From the NCBI GenBank assembly GCA_002393575.1, contig DGSN01000037.1, positions 114,100-145,038 on the forward strand: DNA of 30,939 bases, given 5' to 3'. The translations under genes and the position numbers were made by a program. Source of the stretch: Prevotellaceae bacterium UBA4361 (GTDB lineage: Bacteria > Bacteroidota > Bacteroidia > Bacteroidales > Bacteroidaceae). The notes under the pieces are model-generated. The model was not told where the DNA came from and did no database searches. It saw only the letters and a program-made list of their open reading frames with translations. Below are positions 1-7,499 of this stretch, piece after piece (the first letter of the stretch is position 1; every line of letters starts with the position of its first letter).

Positions 1-1
1 A

Positions 2-367
2 GAATATAGAATGAAGAATGAAAATGACTCTTCATCGCTTCACTTTCCACATTTCACTCTTCACTCTTGTCTCGACCATTCCTCCCTTACTTTTCTTTCC
101 AATGTTTCCAATCATCTCTCACACCAATTCTACGGAAACCTTGGAATCAAACAGATAGAACCTGCTTACGAATTGACGCATCCAGAGGGGGTGCCCGTCA
201 TGTTCTGTCGTCACTGTCTCCGCTATGCTATGGGATGGTGCTACAAGCGTCAGAATGCGAAGACCAATGTGCCTTCTCATCTTTTTCTCCGCTTAGAAAA
301 TGGAAAACGCTTTGCACTCGAATTTGACTGCAAAGCGTGCTTGATGATATTGAAAAGTGAGGAATGA
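2..367 (+). CDS. U32-family peptidase-like protein, C-terminal end (partial at left edge)
   Basis: The frame is open to the left edge, so this is the 3' end of a longer gene. Residues from about 31 after the first visible Met resemble the C-terminal region of Bacteroidales U32 (collagenase-like) peptidases: a stretch N-x2-N-x2-S-x2-F-Y followed by IEPAYEL, then five cysteines (C66, C69, C77, C107, C110) in C-x2-C-x7-C and FDCKAC contexts, with LFLRLENGKRFALEFDC between them. These cysteines probably hold a metal or cluster. The codons before this block (bases 1-75) resemble the GAAGAATGAAAA and TTCACTTTTCAC intergenic repeats, so repeat DNA may sit in frame in the middle of the gene, or the gene may be broken. 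The stop codon also lies in a repeat copy. The family is inferred from motif memory; the catalytic part is outside the window. Confidence 0.6.
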   Translation, partial: EYRMKNENDSSSLHFPHFTLHSCLDHSSLTFLSNVSNHLSHQFYGNLGIKQIEPAYELTHPEGVPVMFCRHCLRYAMGWCYKRQNAKTNVPSHLFLRLENGKRFALEFDCKACLMILKSEE

Positions 368-498
368 AAAATGAAGAATGAAGAATGAAAAATGAAGAAT
401 ATATTTTACTCTGCTCCTTGAATGAGTATTTTTCATTCTTCATTCGGGGCGTAGCAACCATTCTTCATTTTTCATTCTTCATTCTTCATTTTTCATTT
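362..498. repeat. Family A inverted repeat, copy 1 (AATGAAGAATGAAAAATGA type)
   Basis: Left arm: several AATGAAGAATGAAAAATGA units. Centre: ATATTTTACTCTGCTCCTTG then AATGAGTA. Right arm: ATTCTTCATTTTTCATTCTT units, the reverse complement of the left arm. The transcript could fold into a long hairpin. It lies between the converging U32-like and GH53 genes and overlaps both ends, so it may serve as a two-way terminator. Related copies are at 3950-4076, 22785-22844, 29086-29204 and 29519-29618. Confidence 0.85.
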
Positions 499-1776
499 AA
501 ACCTCTTCAGTTCGTAGAGAGCAGGAAGTGCCTTTCCCGTTTGGTTGTCCCAAAGACCAGCATTGTACCAGTTGTCAGTCACTCGCTTGGTGCTCCAGTT
601 AAGCCCATATTCGTTAGCTTCGGGCCACCACCAGAAGAGACCGTTTACGTTGTTCACGCTGTTGAGTGTTTCAATCAGCGCATCGGTGAATTGCTTCTGC
701 CCTTCGGCTGTGATGGGGTAAGTGCTCGAGAGGTCATAGCTTACGTCGCTGGGTTGCCAAGCGTGATAATATCCCGTTTCCACAATCATGATTTTCTTGT
801 CGGAGAAAGTCGATGACAAACTTTGCAGATTGTTCTTCAGTGTGGTCAGAGTACCATGATAATAAGGATAATAGGACAGGCCGATGATATCGTAATCCAC
901 TTCATAGCTCTTCATCCGGTCGTAGAAAGCATTCAGCACGCTCGACTGTCCTGCACGTTCCGTGTGGATAATGATTTTTGCCTTTGGACAAACTTCACGA
1001 CAAGCCTTTCCTGCTTGTTTCAGAAGGGTGGTGAAGTAAGTCCAGTTGTCGGTGGAAGATGTGTAGCATTTCTTCAGACTGCTGGCAGTGGCAGAACTGC
1101 TTCCCCAAAGCATACCATAGCTGATTTCATTGCCCGTCTGGATGAAATCGGGAGTGGCATCAGCAGCAACGAGTTGTTGCAAAGCCTCCTTCGTGTAGTC
1201 GTAAATCTTGGTGTAAAGTTCGTTGGCAGTCAAACTGCTCCATGCCGATGGCGTGAATTGCTTGGCAGGGTCAGCCCACGAATCGGAATAGTGGAAATCG
1301 AGCAGGAACTGGAATCCAGCCCGCTTGATGCGCTGACCGAGTGCTACAACATAGCTGAGGTCTTGGCAAACTCCTTGTCCTTTGTCGGAAGAACTGGCAA
1401 GACTCGGATCCACAAACAGACGGACACGCAATGCGTTCCATCCTTGCTGCTTGAAGAAGGAAAGCATATTGGTGATTTTCGTGCCGTTCACTTCCATGTA
1501 GTTGGCACCATTCTCTTCGTATCGCGTCAGTAGTGACACGTCGCCTCCACGGAATTTCATCGTGGCAGGAGCATCGAGCGTAATGCTGTCGATGGCGCTC
1601 GTTTCGTATTCAGTGCCTGCAATGCTCACTTTCGACCCATTGTAGTTGAAGCTCATGCCTTCTGTGATGTGTTCAGTCGTCACATCGCCTCCCGAAGAGA
1701 TAAACACATCTTGTGCAGAGAGATTCAAAGCCCCCAAAGCCACAATGACTGCCGTAAGGATTTTCTGTAGTTTCAT
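493..1776 (-). CDS. GH53 arabinogalactan endo-beta-1,4-galactanase, secreted
   Basis: Cleaves beta-1,4-galactan side chains of pectin, outside the cytoplasm. The 427-residue protein begins with a signal peptide (MKLQKILTAVIVALGALNLS, cut after AQ at 22). Residues 23-70 form a short beta-rich segment ending in IDSITLDAP, of a kind common at the N-termini of secreted Prevotella proteins. The GH53 catalytic domain runs from about 73 to 425. It contains FLLDFHYSDSWADP (157-170), the acid/base glutamate E217 in TGNEISYG and the nucleophile E333 in IVETGYYHAW, both where clan GH-A enzymes place them. Length is normal for the family. It is a single gene on the minus strand, read from a promoter near 1826 and ending in repeat A1. 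No SusC/SusD genes are adjacent. Confidence 0.93.
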   Translation of the reverse strand: MKLQKILTAVIVALGALNLSAQDVFISSGGDVTTEHITEGMSFNYNGSKVSIAGTEYETSAIDSITLDAPATMKFRGGDVSLLTRYEENGANYMEVNGTKITNMLSFFKQQGWNALRVRLFVDPSLASSSDKGQGVCQDLSYVVALGQRIKRAGFQFLLDFHYSDSWADPAKQFTPSAWSSLTANELYTKIYDYTKEALQQLVAADATPDFIQTGNEISYGMLWGSSSATASSLKKCYTSSTDNWTYFTTLLKQAGKACREVCPKAKIIIHTERAGQSSVLNAFYDRMKSYEVDYDIIGLSYYPYYHGTLTTLKNNLQSLSSTFSDKKIMIVETGYYHAWQPSDVSYDLSSTYPITAEGQKQFTDALIETLNSVNNVNGLFWWWPEANEYGLNWSTKRVTDNWYNAGLWDNQTGKALPALYELKRFK

Positions 1777-1818
1777 TTGTTGGATAAGTTAGTATCGGTG
1801 AATTGTTCTTAATTTTTG

Positions 1819-1826
1819 CAAAGGTA
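1819..1826 (-). promoter_or_regulatory. Bacteroidetes -7 box for the galactanase gene
   Basis: On the minus strand TACCTTTG matches the TAnnTTTG -7 consensus and is followed by CA. It lies 43 bases upstream of the galactanase ATG. A matching -33 TTTG at the normal distance is not clear, which lowers confidence. Confidence 0.5.
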
Positions 1827-1929
1827 CAAAAAAACTAACAAATCTTGCCATTATCCATTTCTTTATTTGGAAAGACGAACTTTGAGATTTAAAAGTGAGA
1901 GGAGAAAAATTTCGACATAAGTCAAATGC

Positions 1930-2005
1930 CGAGCCCTCAGCGTTATTCAAGCGAGGGCTCGTTTGAATGATAACGAGGGCTCGCTTGAACGATAACGAGG
2001 GCTCG
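1930..2005. repeat. 22-bp tandem repeat with CGAGGGCTCG core
   Basis: Units CGAGGGCTCG + TTTGAATGATAA and CGAGGGCTCG + CTTGAACGATAA follow each other with a 22-bp period and end in a third CGAGGGCTCG. Before them lies a reverse-complement-like copy starting CGAGCCCTC. It sits in the 470-bp divergent gap between the galactanase and the glycosyltransferase. The rest of that gap holds the two promoters and nothing else that I recognise. Confidence 0.85.
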
Positions 2006-2120
2006 GGCATATAGTTGAAACAAAGACGCACTTCAGACTATTCCCTTAAGCACAGCATCACGAGCATTTCTTTGTTCCGTTAGTCTAAGACTGCTTTTCT
2101 TGAAATACTTTTTCTGTTGT

Positions 2121-2151
2121 TTTGTCTTGTTATGAATTATCCGTAACTTTG
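2121..2151 (+). promoter_or_regulatory. Bacteroidetes promoter for the GT4 gene
   Basis: TTTG at 2121-2124, a 19-base gap, then TAACTTTG at 2144-2151. Both boxes and the spacing fit the primary sigma factor consensus of Bacteroidetes. The start of transcription would be near 2158, giving a leader of about 90 bases before the ATG at 2247. Confidence 0.75.
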
Positions 2152-2246
2152 CATGACTTTTATAGAGCCAAGACAGAGTTTATGACTAAACAAACCAGTT
2201 GCTACAATTCATAGATTGTTTATATTGTTTTCCACCATAGGATTTT

Positions 2247-3395
2247 ATGACAAAGATATTGTTTATACAACCAAATTTGGAAATTTCAGGAATGTCCAAA
2301 TCTTTGATTGAGTTACTGCATGTTATTCCCTTGAATGAGTATGAAGTACATGTAGGCCTATTTAATACAAAAGGTAGATTCATACCTCAAGTACCTCACG
2401 AAATACACATCCACAAAGTAGATTCAATGAGTGATGTTTCGAATGGAACATTCTTATTATCCCTGATAAAATCGTTTCGTCTGATAGATGTTTTCTCATT
2501 CTTATTTGCATATCTGCATAACAAGGTTACTGGTAAGTATTATTGGCTTTATCGTATCAGGAATAAGAATATACCATTTTTCATGGATGGAGAGTTGTTT
2601 GATATGGTAATATCTTATAATGCAAGAGCGGAAAAATGCAGCTATTATGCAATGGAAAAAGTTCGTGCAAAGGTGAAGTGCTTTTGGATACACCAAGATG
2701 TTTCTTATATAACCAATCGATTTGAGATAATGAATAGATTCGGACGAGAATGTTCAAAAATTTTCTTGCCATGTGAGGAAGCAAAACGTCGGTTCGATCT
2801 CATTTTCCCAAACTTGAAGGATAAGTCAGATGTTTTCTATTGCATTGTTTCTGTTGAGAAGATACTTCGGTTAGCAAATCAAGGAGAAACCTTTAATGAT
2901 ATTTTTGATGGCAAGCGACTATTAACTGTTGGAAGGCTTTCCGATGAAAAGGGGCAAAAGATGGCAATAAGATCATTAAAAATCCTATTGGAAAAAGGCA
3001 ATAAAGTGAAATGGTATTTCATAGGAGACGGGAAGGACATGGATGCTTGCAAACAATTGGCAACAGAATTGGGTGTAGAGAATAATGTGGTTTTTCTTGG
3101 AGCTAATACGAATCCCTATCGATATATGCAGGATTGCGATGTGTATGTGCAACCGTCTTTGTCGGAAAGTTTTTGTATGACACTTACAGAAGTTTTAATT
3201 TTTGGAAATCCTATTGTCTGTACCAACTTCTGCGGAGTTGAACAGTTGAATGGTAGGTCGAATGGATATGTTGTGGACATATCTGTAGAGGCATTGGCAG
3301 ATGGTGTAGAAAAGGCTTTGCTTGCTCCAAAATTGAATGTGTTGCCTAAGCAAAGAACCCCTGACACAGATAAGTTGTTTAGTTTGATTCAATAG
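2247..3395 (+). CDS. GT4-family glycosyltransferase
   Basis: A 382-residue GT-B enzyme that probably moves a sugar from a nucleotide donor in the cytoplasm during polysaccharide or cell-envelope glycan synthesis. The N-terminal half begins MTKILFIQPNLEISGMSKSL, the usual first beta strand and acceptor loop. The C-terminal donor domain has TVGRLSDEKGQ (R230, K236), WYFIGDGKD (257-264) and the GT4 E-x7-E pair E307/E315 in SESFCMTLTEV. No transmembrane helix is seen. The gene is more AT-rich than its flanks and stands alone with its own promoter, as often seen for glycosyltransferases gained by transfer. Its 3' end overlaps the converging vsr gene by 17 bases. Donor and acceptor cannot be told from sequence. 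Confidence 0.88.
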   Translation: MTKILFIQPNLEISGMSKSLIELLHVIPLNEYEVHVGLFNTKGRFIPQVPHEIHIHKVDSMSDVSNGTFLLSLIKSFRLIDVFSFLFAYLHNKVTGKYYWLYRIRNKNIPFFMDGELFDMVISYNARAEKCSYYAMEKVRAKVKCFWIHQDVSYITNRFEIMNRFGRECSKIFLPCEEAKRRFDLIFPNLKDKSDVFYCIVSVEKILRLANQGETFNDIFDGKRLLTVGRLSDEKGQKMAIRSLKILLEKGNKVKWYFIGDGKDMDACKQLATELGVENNVVFLGANTNPYRYMQDCDVYVQPSLSESFCMTLTEVLIFGNPIVCTNFCGVEQLNGRSNGYVVDISVEALADGVEKALLAPKLNVLPKQRTPDTDKLFSLIQ

Positions 3396-3936
3396 CAGAA
3401 TCGCTTTCCGCAGCTTGTGGCATGGCAATGTCTTCTTCGTCTGTGTTGTATGTGAGGTGGACTCCCATGTTCTTCATTAGGATGAGGTTGAGTGTGCGAA
3501 GCAAACCAAAGAGTGTGTTCTCACGTTCCGAAGGGCGAAGTTGGCATTCCCAGATGGTGATGACGTTCCATCCCATCTCTGTGAGTTCTTTGTGCTGCTT
3601 TTCATCACGGCAGATGTTGCGTTCTATTTTCTTCTTCCAAAAATCGATGTTGCTATGAGGCAGGCGGAAAATAGAACAGAGGGAATTTTCATGTTGCAAG
3701 GGCTGTTGGTTGCTGTTGAATCCGTGTCCATGCCAAAAGCAACCGTTCACTAAGATAATCGTGTGATATTTTCGCAAGACGATGTCGGGATGGCCTGGCA
3801 GATGCTTCACATGCAGGCTATATCGCACTCCATGCCGATGCAAGAATCTGCGCACGAGCATTTCGGGGCGCGTGTCCTTGCTGCGGATGTGGCTCATCAC
3901 AACGTGTCGTTGTTCTGGTGTGAAAATATCAGTCAT
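3379..3936 (-). CDS. vsr: Very short patch repair (Vsr) mismatch endonuclease, orphan
   Basis: Nicks DNA beside T:G mismatches that arise when 5-methylcytosine deaminates. The 185-residue protein shows the Vsr hallmarks: MSHIRSKDTRPE with E25, catalytic D51 in GHPDIVL, and W68-H69 in CFWHGHG. The likely structural zinc ligands are C66, H71, C87 and C131 (IWECQL). Compared with the E. coli protein as I remember it, about 14 residues are inserted between H71 and the next cysteine. The final 30 residues or so are acidic and extend past the usual end. No cytosine methylase is next to it, although Vsr normally works with one. The 3' end overlaps the GT4 gene, and the NUDIX gene lies upstream on the same strand. 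Confidence 0.92.
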   Translation of the reverse strand: MTDIFTPEQRHVVMSHIRSKDTRPEMLVRRFLHRHGVRYSLHVKHLPGHPDIVLRKYHTIILVNGCFWHGHGFNSNQQPLQHENSLCSIFRLPHSNIDFWKKKIERNICRDEKQHKELTEMGWNVITIWECQLRPSERENTLFGLLRTLNLILMKNMGVHLTYNTDEEDIAMPQAAESDSAIESN

Positions 3937-3949
3937 AAGTATTAATTTA

Positions 3950-4076
3950 AATGAAGAATGATGAATGAAGAATGAAGAATAATAAAATGATGAATGAAGA
4001 ATTAAGAATGTATTATACTTTGCTCATTGGATGGGTTACTTCCATTCTTCATTCTTTATTCTTCATTTTTCATTTA
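3950..4076. repeat. Family A inverted repeat, copy 2
   Basis: Left arm of AATGAAGAATGATGAATGAA-type units, centre TGTATTATACTTTGCTCATT then GGATGGGTTACTT, right arm of ATTCTTCATTCTTTATTCTT-type units. It lies directly downstream of the NUDIX stop codon and upstream of the vsr start, overlapping the last NUDIX codons. Confidence 0.85.
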
Positions 4077-4482
4077 CAATGTATTTGGGGAGTTCCTCGA
4101 TGAATTGTTGGTCGGCAGCCACCCAAGGCAATGCAGGCATCTCTGTGGGTTTCAACCAGCGAAAGTCAATGTGTTCGCGCATTTCGAACTCTTTGGTTTG
4201 AGCCTTGCAGAGATGGATGGAGAGGGTTACGCTGAAGTCCGAGTAGTGATGGGTGATGGTGGTGAGGTGTCGCACGACTTCCACTTCATAGTTCATTTCT
4301 TCCATCAACTCCCGTTTCAGTGCTTCAGCCTCCGTTTCTCCTGCTTCCACCTTTCCGCCAGGAAACTCATATTTGTAGCTGGTATATTCGTATTTTGTCT
4401 TTCCACGTTGCACACACAGATATTCGCCCTCGCATTCCACGAGAGCTGCTACAACATGATAGTGGGGAAGTGGTTCTGCCAT
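4063..4482 (-). CDS. NUDIX hydrolase, MutT-like (8-oxo-dGTP diphosphatase type)
   Basis: A 139-residue cytoplasmic enzyme that probably hydrolyses a nucleoside triphosphate to the monophosphate, perhaps cleansing the pool of oxidised nucleotides. The Nudix box runs from G43 to Y65: G43-x5-E49-x7-R57-E58-L-x-E61-E62. The final glycine of the consensus is N64. The C-terminal part reads H-x-DFRWL-x-P-TEMPALPWVAADQQF, the layout of MutT-type family members. Length is typical. It is followed by repeat A2 and then vsr, so a T:G repair enzyme and a possible nucleotide-pool cleaner sit side by side. The substrate cannot be fixed from sequence. Confidence 0.88.
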   Translation of the reverse strand: MAEPLPHYHVVAALVECEGEYLCVQRGKTKYEYTSYKYEFPGGKVEAGETEAEALKRELMEEMNYEVEVVRHLTTITHHYSDFSVTLSIHLCKAQTKEFEMREHIDFRWLKPTEMPALPWVAADQQFIEELPKYIVNEK

Positions 4483-4512
4483 CGTTTTCTTGATTATTTA
4501 AGAATAAGTCAA

Positions 4513-4520
4513 CAAATATA
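4513..4520 (-). promoter_or_regulatory. -7 box for the NUDIX gene
   Basis: Minus strand TATATTTG, matching TAnnTTTG, about 30 bases upstream of the NUDIX start. The -33 region is weak. Confidence 0.45.
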
Positions 4521-4541
4521 CGAAAAAAAGTCCTGTTTGTG

Positions 4542-4573
4542 TTTCATTTGTGTAATTTTGTTGACTATCTTTG
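4542..4573 (+). promoter_or_regulatory. Promoter for the GH16 gene
   Basis: TATCTTTG at 4566-4573 followed by CA is a strong -7 box. TTTC at 4542-4545, 20 bases upstream, can serve as a weak -33 box. The resulting leader of about 200 bases contains repeat B1. Confidence 0.5.
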
Positions 4574-4615
4574 CACTCAAACCCCAAAAACAATCTAAAT
4601 AGTCAAAGGTAAAGA

Positions 4616-4749
4616 TTAAAACGTGAAGCGTGAAGTGTGAAGCGAAGTACAAAGAACAATTTACAAAGTACAAATTTCAAAGCCCGTACATTGTCCTTTG
4701 TCCTTTGTACTTAATTTAGGCTTTTCACTTTTCACTTGTCACTTTCCTT
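4616..4749. repeat. Family B intergenic repeat, copy 1 (TACAAAGTACAAATTTC type)
   Basis: Runs from GTGAAGCGTGAAGTGTGAAG through ACAAAGTACAAATTTCAAAG and CCTTTGTCCTTTGTACTTAA to TTTTCACTTTTCACTTG. The ACAAAGTACAA and CTTTGTCCTTTGTAC arms are roughly inverted. A close copy lies at 9113-9212 and a partial one at 6791-6899. It lies in the leader of the GH16 gene. Confidence 0.85.
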
Positions 4750-4774
4750 GTTTCACATATTAAGTTAAAAACGA

Positions 4775-5620
4775 ATGATGATGAAAACAGCAATCCTTTC
4801 CCTTCTCCTCTGCCTGTGCGTTTCACAGTCGTTCGCACAAGGGTGGAAACTCGTTTGGCACGACGAGTTTGATGGCTCTGGCCCTCTCAACACAGAAGTG
4901 TGGAAAGCCGAACATGGATTTGTGCGCAATGAGGAATACCAGTGGTATCAGGAACAGAATGCCTATAGGCAGGACGGCATCCTCGTGCTCGAAGGTCGTC
5001 TCGACTCCATCCCCAACCCTCGTTATCAGGCAGGCAGTCGCAGTTGGCAGCGCAATCGTCCATACGCTCGTTATTCCTCAGCCAGTGTGAATACTCGTGG
5101 CACTTACAGTTTCCTCTATGGACGCATGGAAGTGCGTGCTCGCATTCCAGCAGTTTGCGGTGCCTGGCCTGCCATCTGGACATTGGGCGACCGAATGCCT
5201 TGGCCTTCCAACGGGGAAATCGACATCATGGAATACTATCAGATTGATGGCAAACCGCACATCCTTGCTAATGCAGCATGGGGCAACGACCGTCCACATA
5301 GTGCAGTGTGGAACTCCAAGCGCATTCCTTTTTCCCATTTCTTGGAGAAAGACCCATTCTGGGCGCAGAAGTTCCACATCTGGACAATGGACTGGGATGC
5401 TGAAGCTATCCGCATTTATTTGGACGGGGAACTCCTCAATGACATCTCTCTTGTGGGAACAATCAATGGCAGCATCGGCAACCATGTGAATCCTTTCCAT
5501 CAGTCTCAGTATATTCTTCTTGACCTTGCCATTGGTGGCATCAACGGAGGCGAACCCCAGCCCGATGCCTTCCCAATGCGCTATGAAATAGACTATGTGC
5601 GTGTTTATCAAAAGAAATAG
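4775..5620 (+). CDS. GH16 endo-beta-glucanase (laminarinase-like), secreted
   Basis: A 281-residue enzyme that hydrolyses beta-1,3- or mixed beta-1,3/1,4-glucans outside the cytoplasm. Residues 1-22 are a signal peptide ending in SFAQ. The jelly-roll domain fills the rest: WHDEFDG near 28-34, YGRMEVRARIPAVCGAWPAI near 115-134, and the GH16 catalytic motif GEIDIMEYY at 147-155 with E148 as nucleophile, D150, and E153 as acid/base. The end (YEIDYVRVYQ) is the usual last strand, so the gene is complete and has no carbohydrate-binding module. It may be co-transcribed with the DUF4421 gene, whose frame overlaps its 3' end. The exact glucan specificity is inferred from the family only. Confidence 0.92.
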   Translation: MMMKTAILSLLLCLCVSQSFAQGWKLVWHDEFDGSGPLNTEVWKAEHGFVRNEEYQWYQEQNAYRQDGILVLEGRLDSIPNPRYQAGSRSWQRNRPYARYSSASVNTRGTYSFLYGRMEVRARIPAVCGAWPAIWTLGDRMPWPSNGEIDIMEYYQIDGKPHILANAAWGNDRPHSAVWNSKRIPFSHFLEKDPFWAQKFHIWTMDWDAEAIRIYLDGELLNDISLVGTINGSIGNHVNPFHQSQYILLDLAIGGINGGEPQPDAFPMRYEIDYVRVYQKK

Positions 5621-6764
5621 AGCCTCCTCCAGCCCCCTCCAGGGAGGGAGAGTGAAAAGTGAAAAACGAAAAGTGAAAAATACAATCTGGACAGCAATTT
5701 TTCACTTTTCACTTTTCACTTTTCACTCTCTTCGCTTCACGTTCCACGCTTCACGCTCCACGTTCAATTTTCACCTTTTCACTTTTCACTTTTCACTTTT
5801 AGTTCTGTTGTGTTCAGCGATGACAAGTTTTGCTCAGTCTCGTCACAAGAAGAGATGGGCAAAAGTGGATAGTTTGTTGCAGGAAAGAAGGAAAAGACCA
5901 CCCATCTACGACACAACCTACATCGTTCGTCCCGACTATAAACTGACCACAAAAGTGCGTGCCAATTTGAGTGGTAATGGCATCCATGCACGTGGAACCG
6001 TGAAGGGAATCCACACAAGAGCCAATTTGCACACCAGCAACAAGCAGACATTCAGCATTGCTGCCATCTATCAAGGGGTGGCAGCAGGCATTGCGCTGAA
6101 TCCTGCCAAGCTATTTGGCCATTACCATGATTACGAACTCAATTTGAATATCTACAGCAGCCAAATCAGCTTGGATGCCAGTTTCCAGCGTTCCAAGACG
6201 CTCTCTGGCGACATCGAGCGTGAAAGCCAATTCCATTTGGAGAGTGGCAATGCCGACATGAAAGTGCTGAACGTGGCAGCCTATTATGCCTTCAACTATC
6301 GTCGTTTCTCCTATCCAGCTGCTTTCACGCAGAGCCACATTCAGCGACGCTCGGCTGGCTCGTGGTTGGCAGGAATTGCCTTCCAGGGAGGCACCATCAA
6401 GAATAGTGACGATTGTCCTGCTACTCTTCCCAACTTGTATCTCCGTGTGCGTCATCTGGGTATTGGCGGAGGATATGGCCACAATCTCGTGCTGGGCAAG
6501 AAATGGATGTTCCACATCTCAGCCCTTCCCACGGTGGTTGTGCTGAACTATAACAAGTTCGTTATCAATGGTGAACGCCAAAGTGCCCAGCCCATGCGAC
6601 TCAATCTCATTTTCAACGAGCGTTTCTCTGTCGTTTATAACTTTTCTCCGCGCTTTTTTTTCAGTGCTACAGGCGTGATGAGCAATTCCCTCTTCGACGA
6701 CGACCTCCTCATCATCAACCAAAACAAGTGGCGTGTCCGCACTGCATTCGGAGTGCGATTCTAA
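5595..6764 (+). CDS. DUF4421 domain protein, probable outer-membrane beta-barrel
   Basis: Resembles Bacteroidetes DUF4421 proteins (YDTTYIVRPDYKLTTKVRAN, then QRRSAGSWLAGIAFQGG, and alternating beta strands ending in the aromatic-final FGVRF). Probably exported to the outer membrane; function unknown. The 5' end is odd. The only ATG giving a signal peptide is at 5595, inside the GH16 gene. In-frame GTG codons at 5652 (after AGGGAGGG) and 5673 are alternatives. The ATG at 5820 would leave out the hydrophobic segment. The leader, residues about 20-68, is encoded by TTTTCACTTTTCAC repeats and reads FHFSLFTFHSLRFTFHASRS, before LLVLLCSAMTSFAQ, where cleavage is likely. The mature domain starts near residue 82. 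The true start is uncertain. Confidence 0.75.
   Translation: MCVFIKRNRASSSPLQGGRVKSEKRKVKNTIWTAIFHFSLFTFHSLRFTFHASRSTFNFHLFTFHFSLLVLLCSAMTSFAQSRHKKRWAKVDSLLQERRKRPPIYDTTYIVRPDYKLTTKVRANLSGNGIHARGTVKGIHTRANLHTSNKQTFSIAAIYQGVAAGIALNPAKLFGHYHDYELNLNIYSSQISLDASFQRSKTLSGDIERESQFHLESGNADMKVLNVAAYYAFNYRRFSYPAAFTQSHIQRRSAGSWLAGIAFQGGTIKNSDDCPATLPNLYLRVRHLGIGGGYGHNLVLGKKWMFHISALPTVVVLNYNKFVINGERQSAQPMRLNLIFNERFSVVYNFSPRFFFSATGVMSNSLFDDDLLIINQNKWRVRTAFGVRF
5622..5648 (+). repeat. C-rich/G-rich stem-loop after the GH16 gene
   Basis: CCTCCTCCAGCCCCCTCC followed by AGGGAGGG forms a short GC hairpin just after the GH16 stop codon. It belongs to a CCCCTCC/GGAGGGG repeat type; a related element is at 29043-29064. 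It may act as an attenuator, although no T-run follows. Confidence 0.5.
5651..5800. repeat. Family C repeat (GTGAAAAGTGAAAAG / TTTTCACTTTTCAC), copy 1
   Basis: A GTGAAAAGTGAAAAACGAAA arm, a short centre (TACAATCTGGACAGCAA), then TTTTCACTTTTCACTTTTCA and CTTCACGTTCCACGCTTCAC units. The arms can pair. It lies inside the DUF4421 reading frame and encodes most of its leader. Confidence 0.85.
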
Positions 6765-6790
6765 GTAAATTCAACCATAACGATAGCGGT

Positions 6791-6899
6791 TAAGTGAAAA
6801 GCCTTAGTTAAGTACACAGTACAATTTACAAAGTACTACGGACTCGCTTCACGCTTCACACTTCACGCTTCACGTTTTAATCTTTCTTTTTTCACTTTT
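6791..6899. repeat. Family B/C mixed repeat, partial copy
   Basis: GTGAAAAGCCTTAGTTAAGTA, ACAGTACAATTTACAAAGTA, then CGCTTCACGCTTCACACTTC units. It fills the gap between the DUF4421 gene and the 199-residue gene and reaches the start codon of the latter. Confidence 0.75.
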
Positions 6900-7499
6900 A
6901 TGCGATTATCTCCATCCATCATTCAACTACTCAGTGCCAAATCAGGGCTGAAACTCAATGACACTTCCCATTGCGCTCAATTGGTTCGTTCCATTGAGGA
7001 GAGCACACATGAACATCTTGGTGTCAACACTATGAAACGTTTACTGGGGTTCATTCCAGACGAGCGTTCCCCGCGTCTCTCCACTCTGAATGTATTGGCA
7101 CATTATCTGGGTTTCGAATCATGGCAACAGCTTGTGGCAACGGCTGATGATGGCAATTCTGATTTTGATGTTCAAGTGGATGAATTGCGTTCCCGTGATT
7201 TACTTGTGAATCAGCGAGTTTTCGTTAGCTATCTGCCAGACAGAGAATTGACATTGGTCTATCTCGGTGATGAGAAATATAAAGTAGAGAAATCCTTGAA
7301 TAGCAAATTGCGTATGGGCGATGTCGTCACCATCAGCCATTTCATTTTGCATTATCCCTTGATTGTTTCTGAAGTGATACGTGATAACGAAACCTTAGGC
7401 AATTTCACGGCAGGAAAGTTTTCTGGACTAACAGATATAAAGAAAGTGAAAAATGAAAAGGGGTCTCCTAAAGAAATTGGCAAAATCGGCAAAATTTAA
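6900..7499 (+). CDS. Conserved hypothetical protein, possible DNA-binding regulator
   Basis: A 199-residue protein without a signal peptide or membrane helix. Residues 1-80 look helical and resemble an HTH-like head (LGVNTMKRLLGFIPDERSPR at 40-59, then STLNVLAHYLGFESW). Residues 100-178 look like a small beta barrel (LLVNQRVFVSYLPDRELTLV, RMGDVVTISHF, LGNFTAGKFSGLT). I recall similar uncharacterised proteins in Bacteroidetes but know no tested function. The last 19 residues (KKVKNEKGSPKEIGKIGKI) come from intergenic repeat D1, so the ancestral protein probably ended near residue 180. The kinase gene lies 129 bases downstream and the two could be linked, but this is inference. Confidence 0.65.
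   Translation: MRLSPSIIQLLSAKSGLKLNDTSHCAQLVRSIEESTHEHLGVNTMKRLLGFIPDERSPRLSTLNVLAHYLGFESWQQLVATADDGNSDFDVQVDELRSRDLLVNQRVFVSYLPDRELTLVYLGDEKYKVEKSLNSKLRMGDVVTISHFILHYPLIVSEVIRDNETLGNFTAGKFSGLTDIKKVKNEKGSPKEIGKIGKI

Noticed and set aside
823..1533. 236-codon plus-strand ORF inside the galactanase region
   Set aside because: Antisense of the GH53 catalytic domain, no domain of its own.
1930..2005. Possible CRISPR or iteron-type origin
   Set aside because: Only about three units, no spacers, no dnaA boxes or replication gene nearby.
4027..4602. 191-codon plus-strand ORF over the NUDIX gene
   Set aside because: Starts in repeat A2 and is antisense to a clear NUDIX box; composition is not protein-like.
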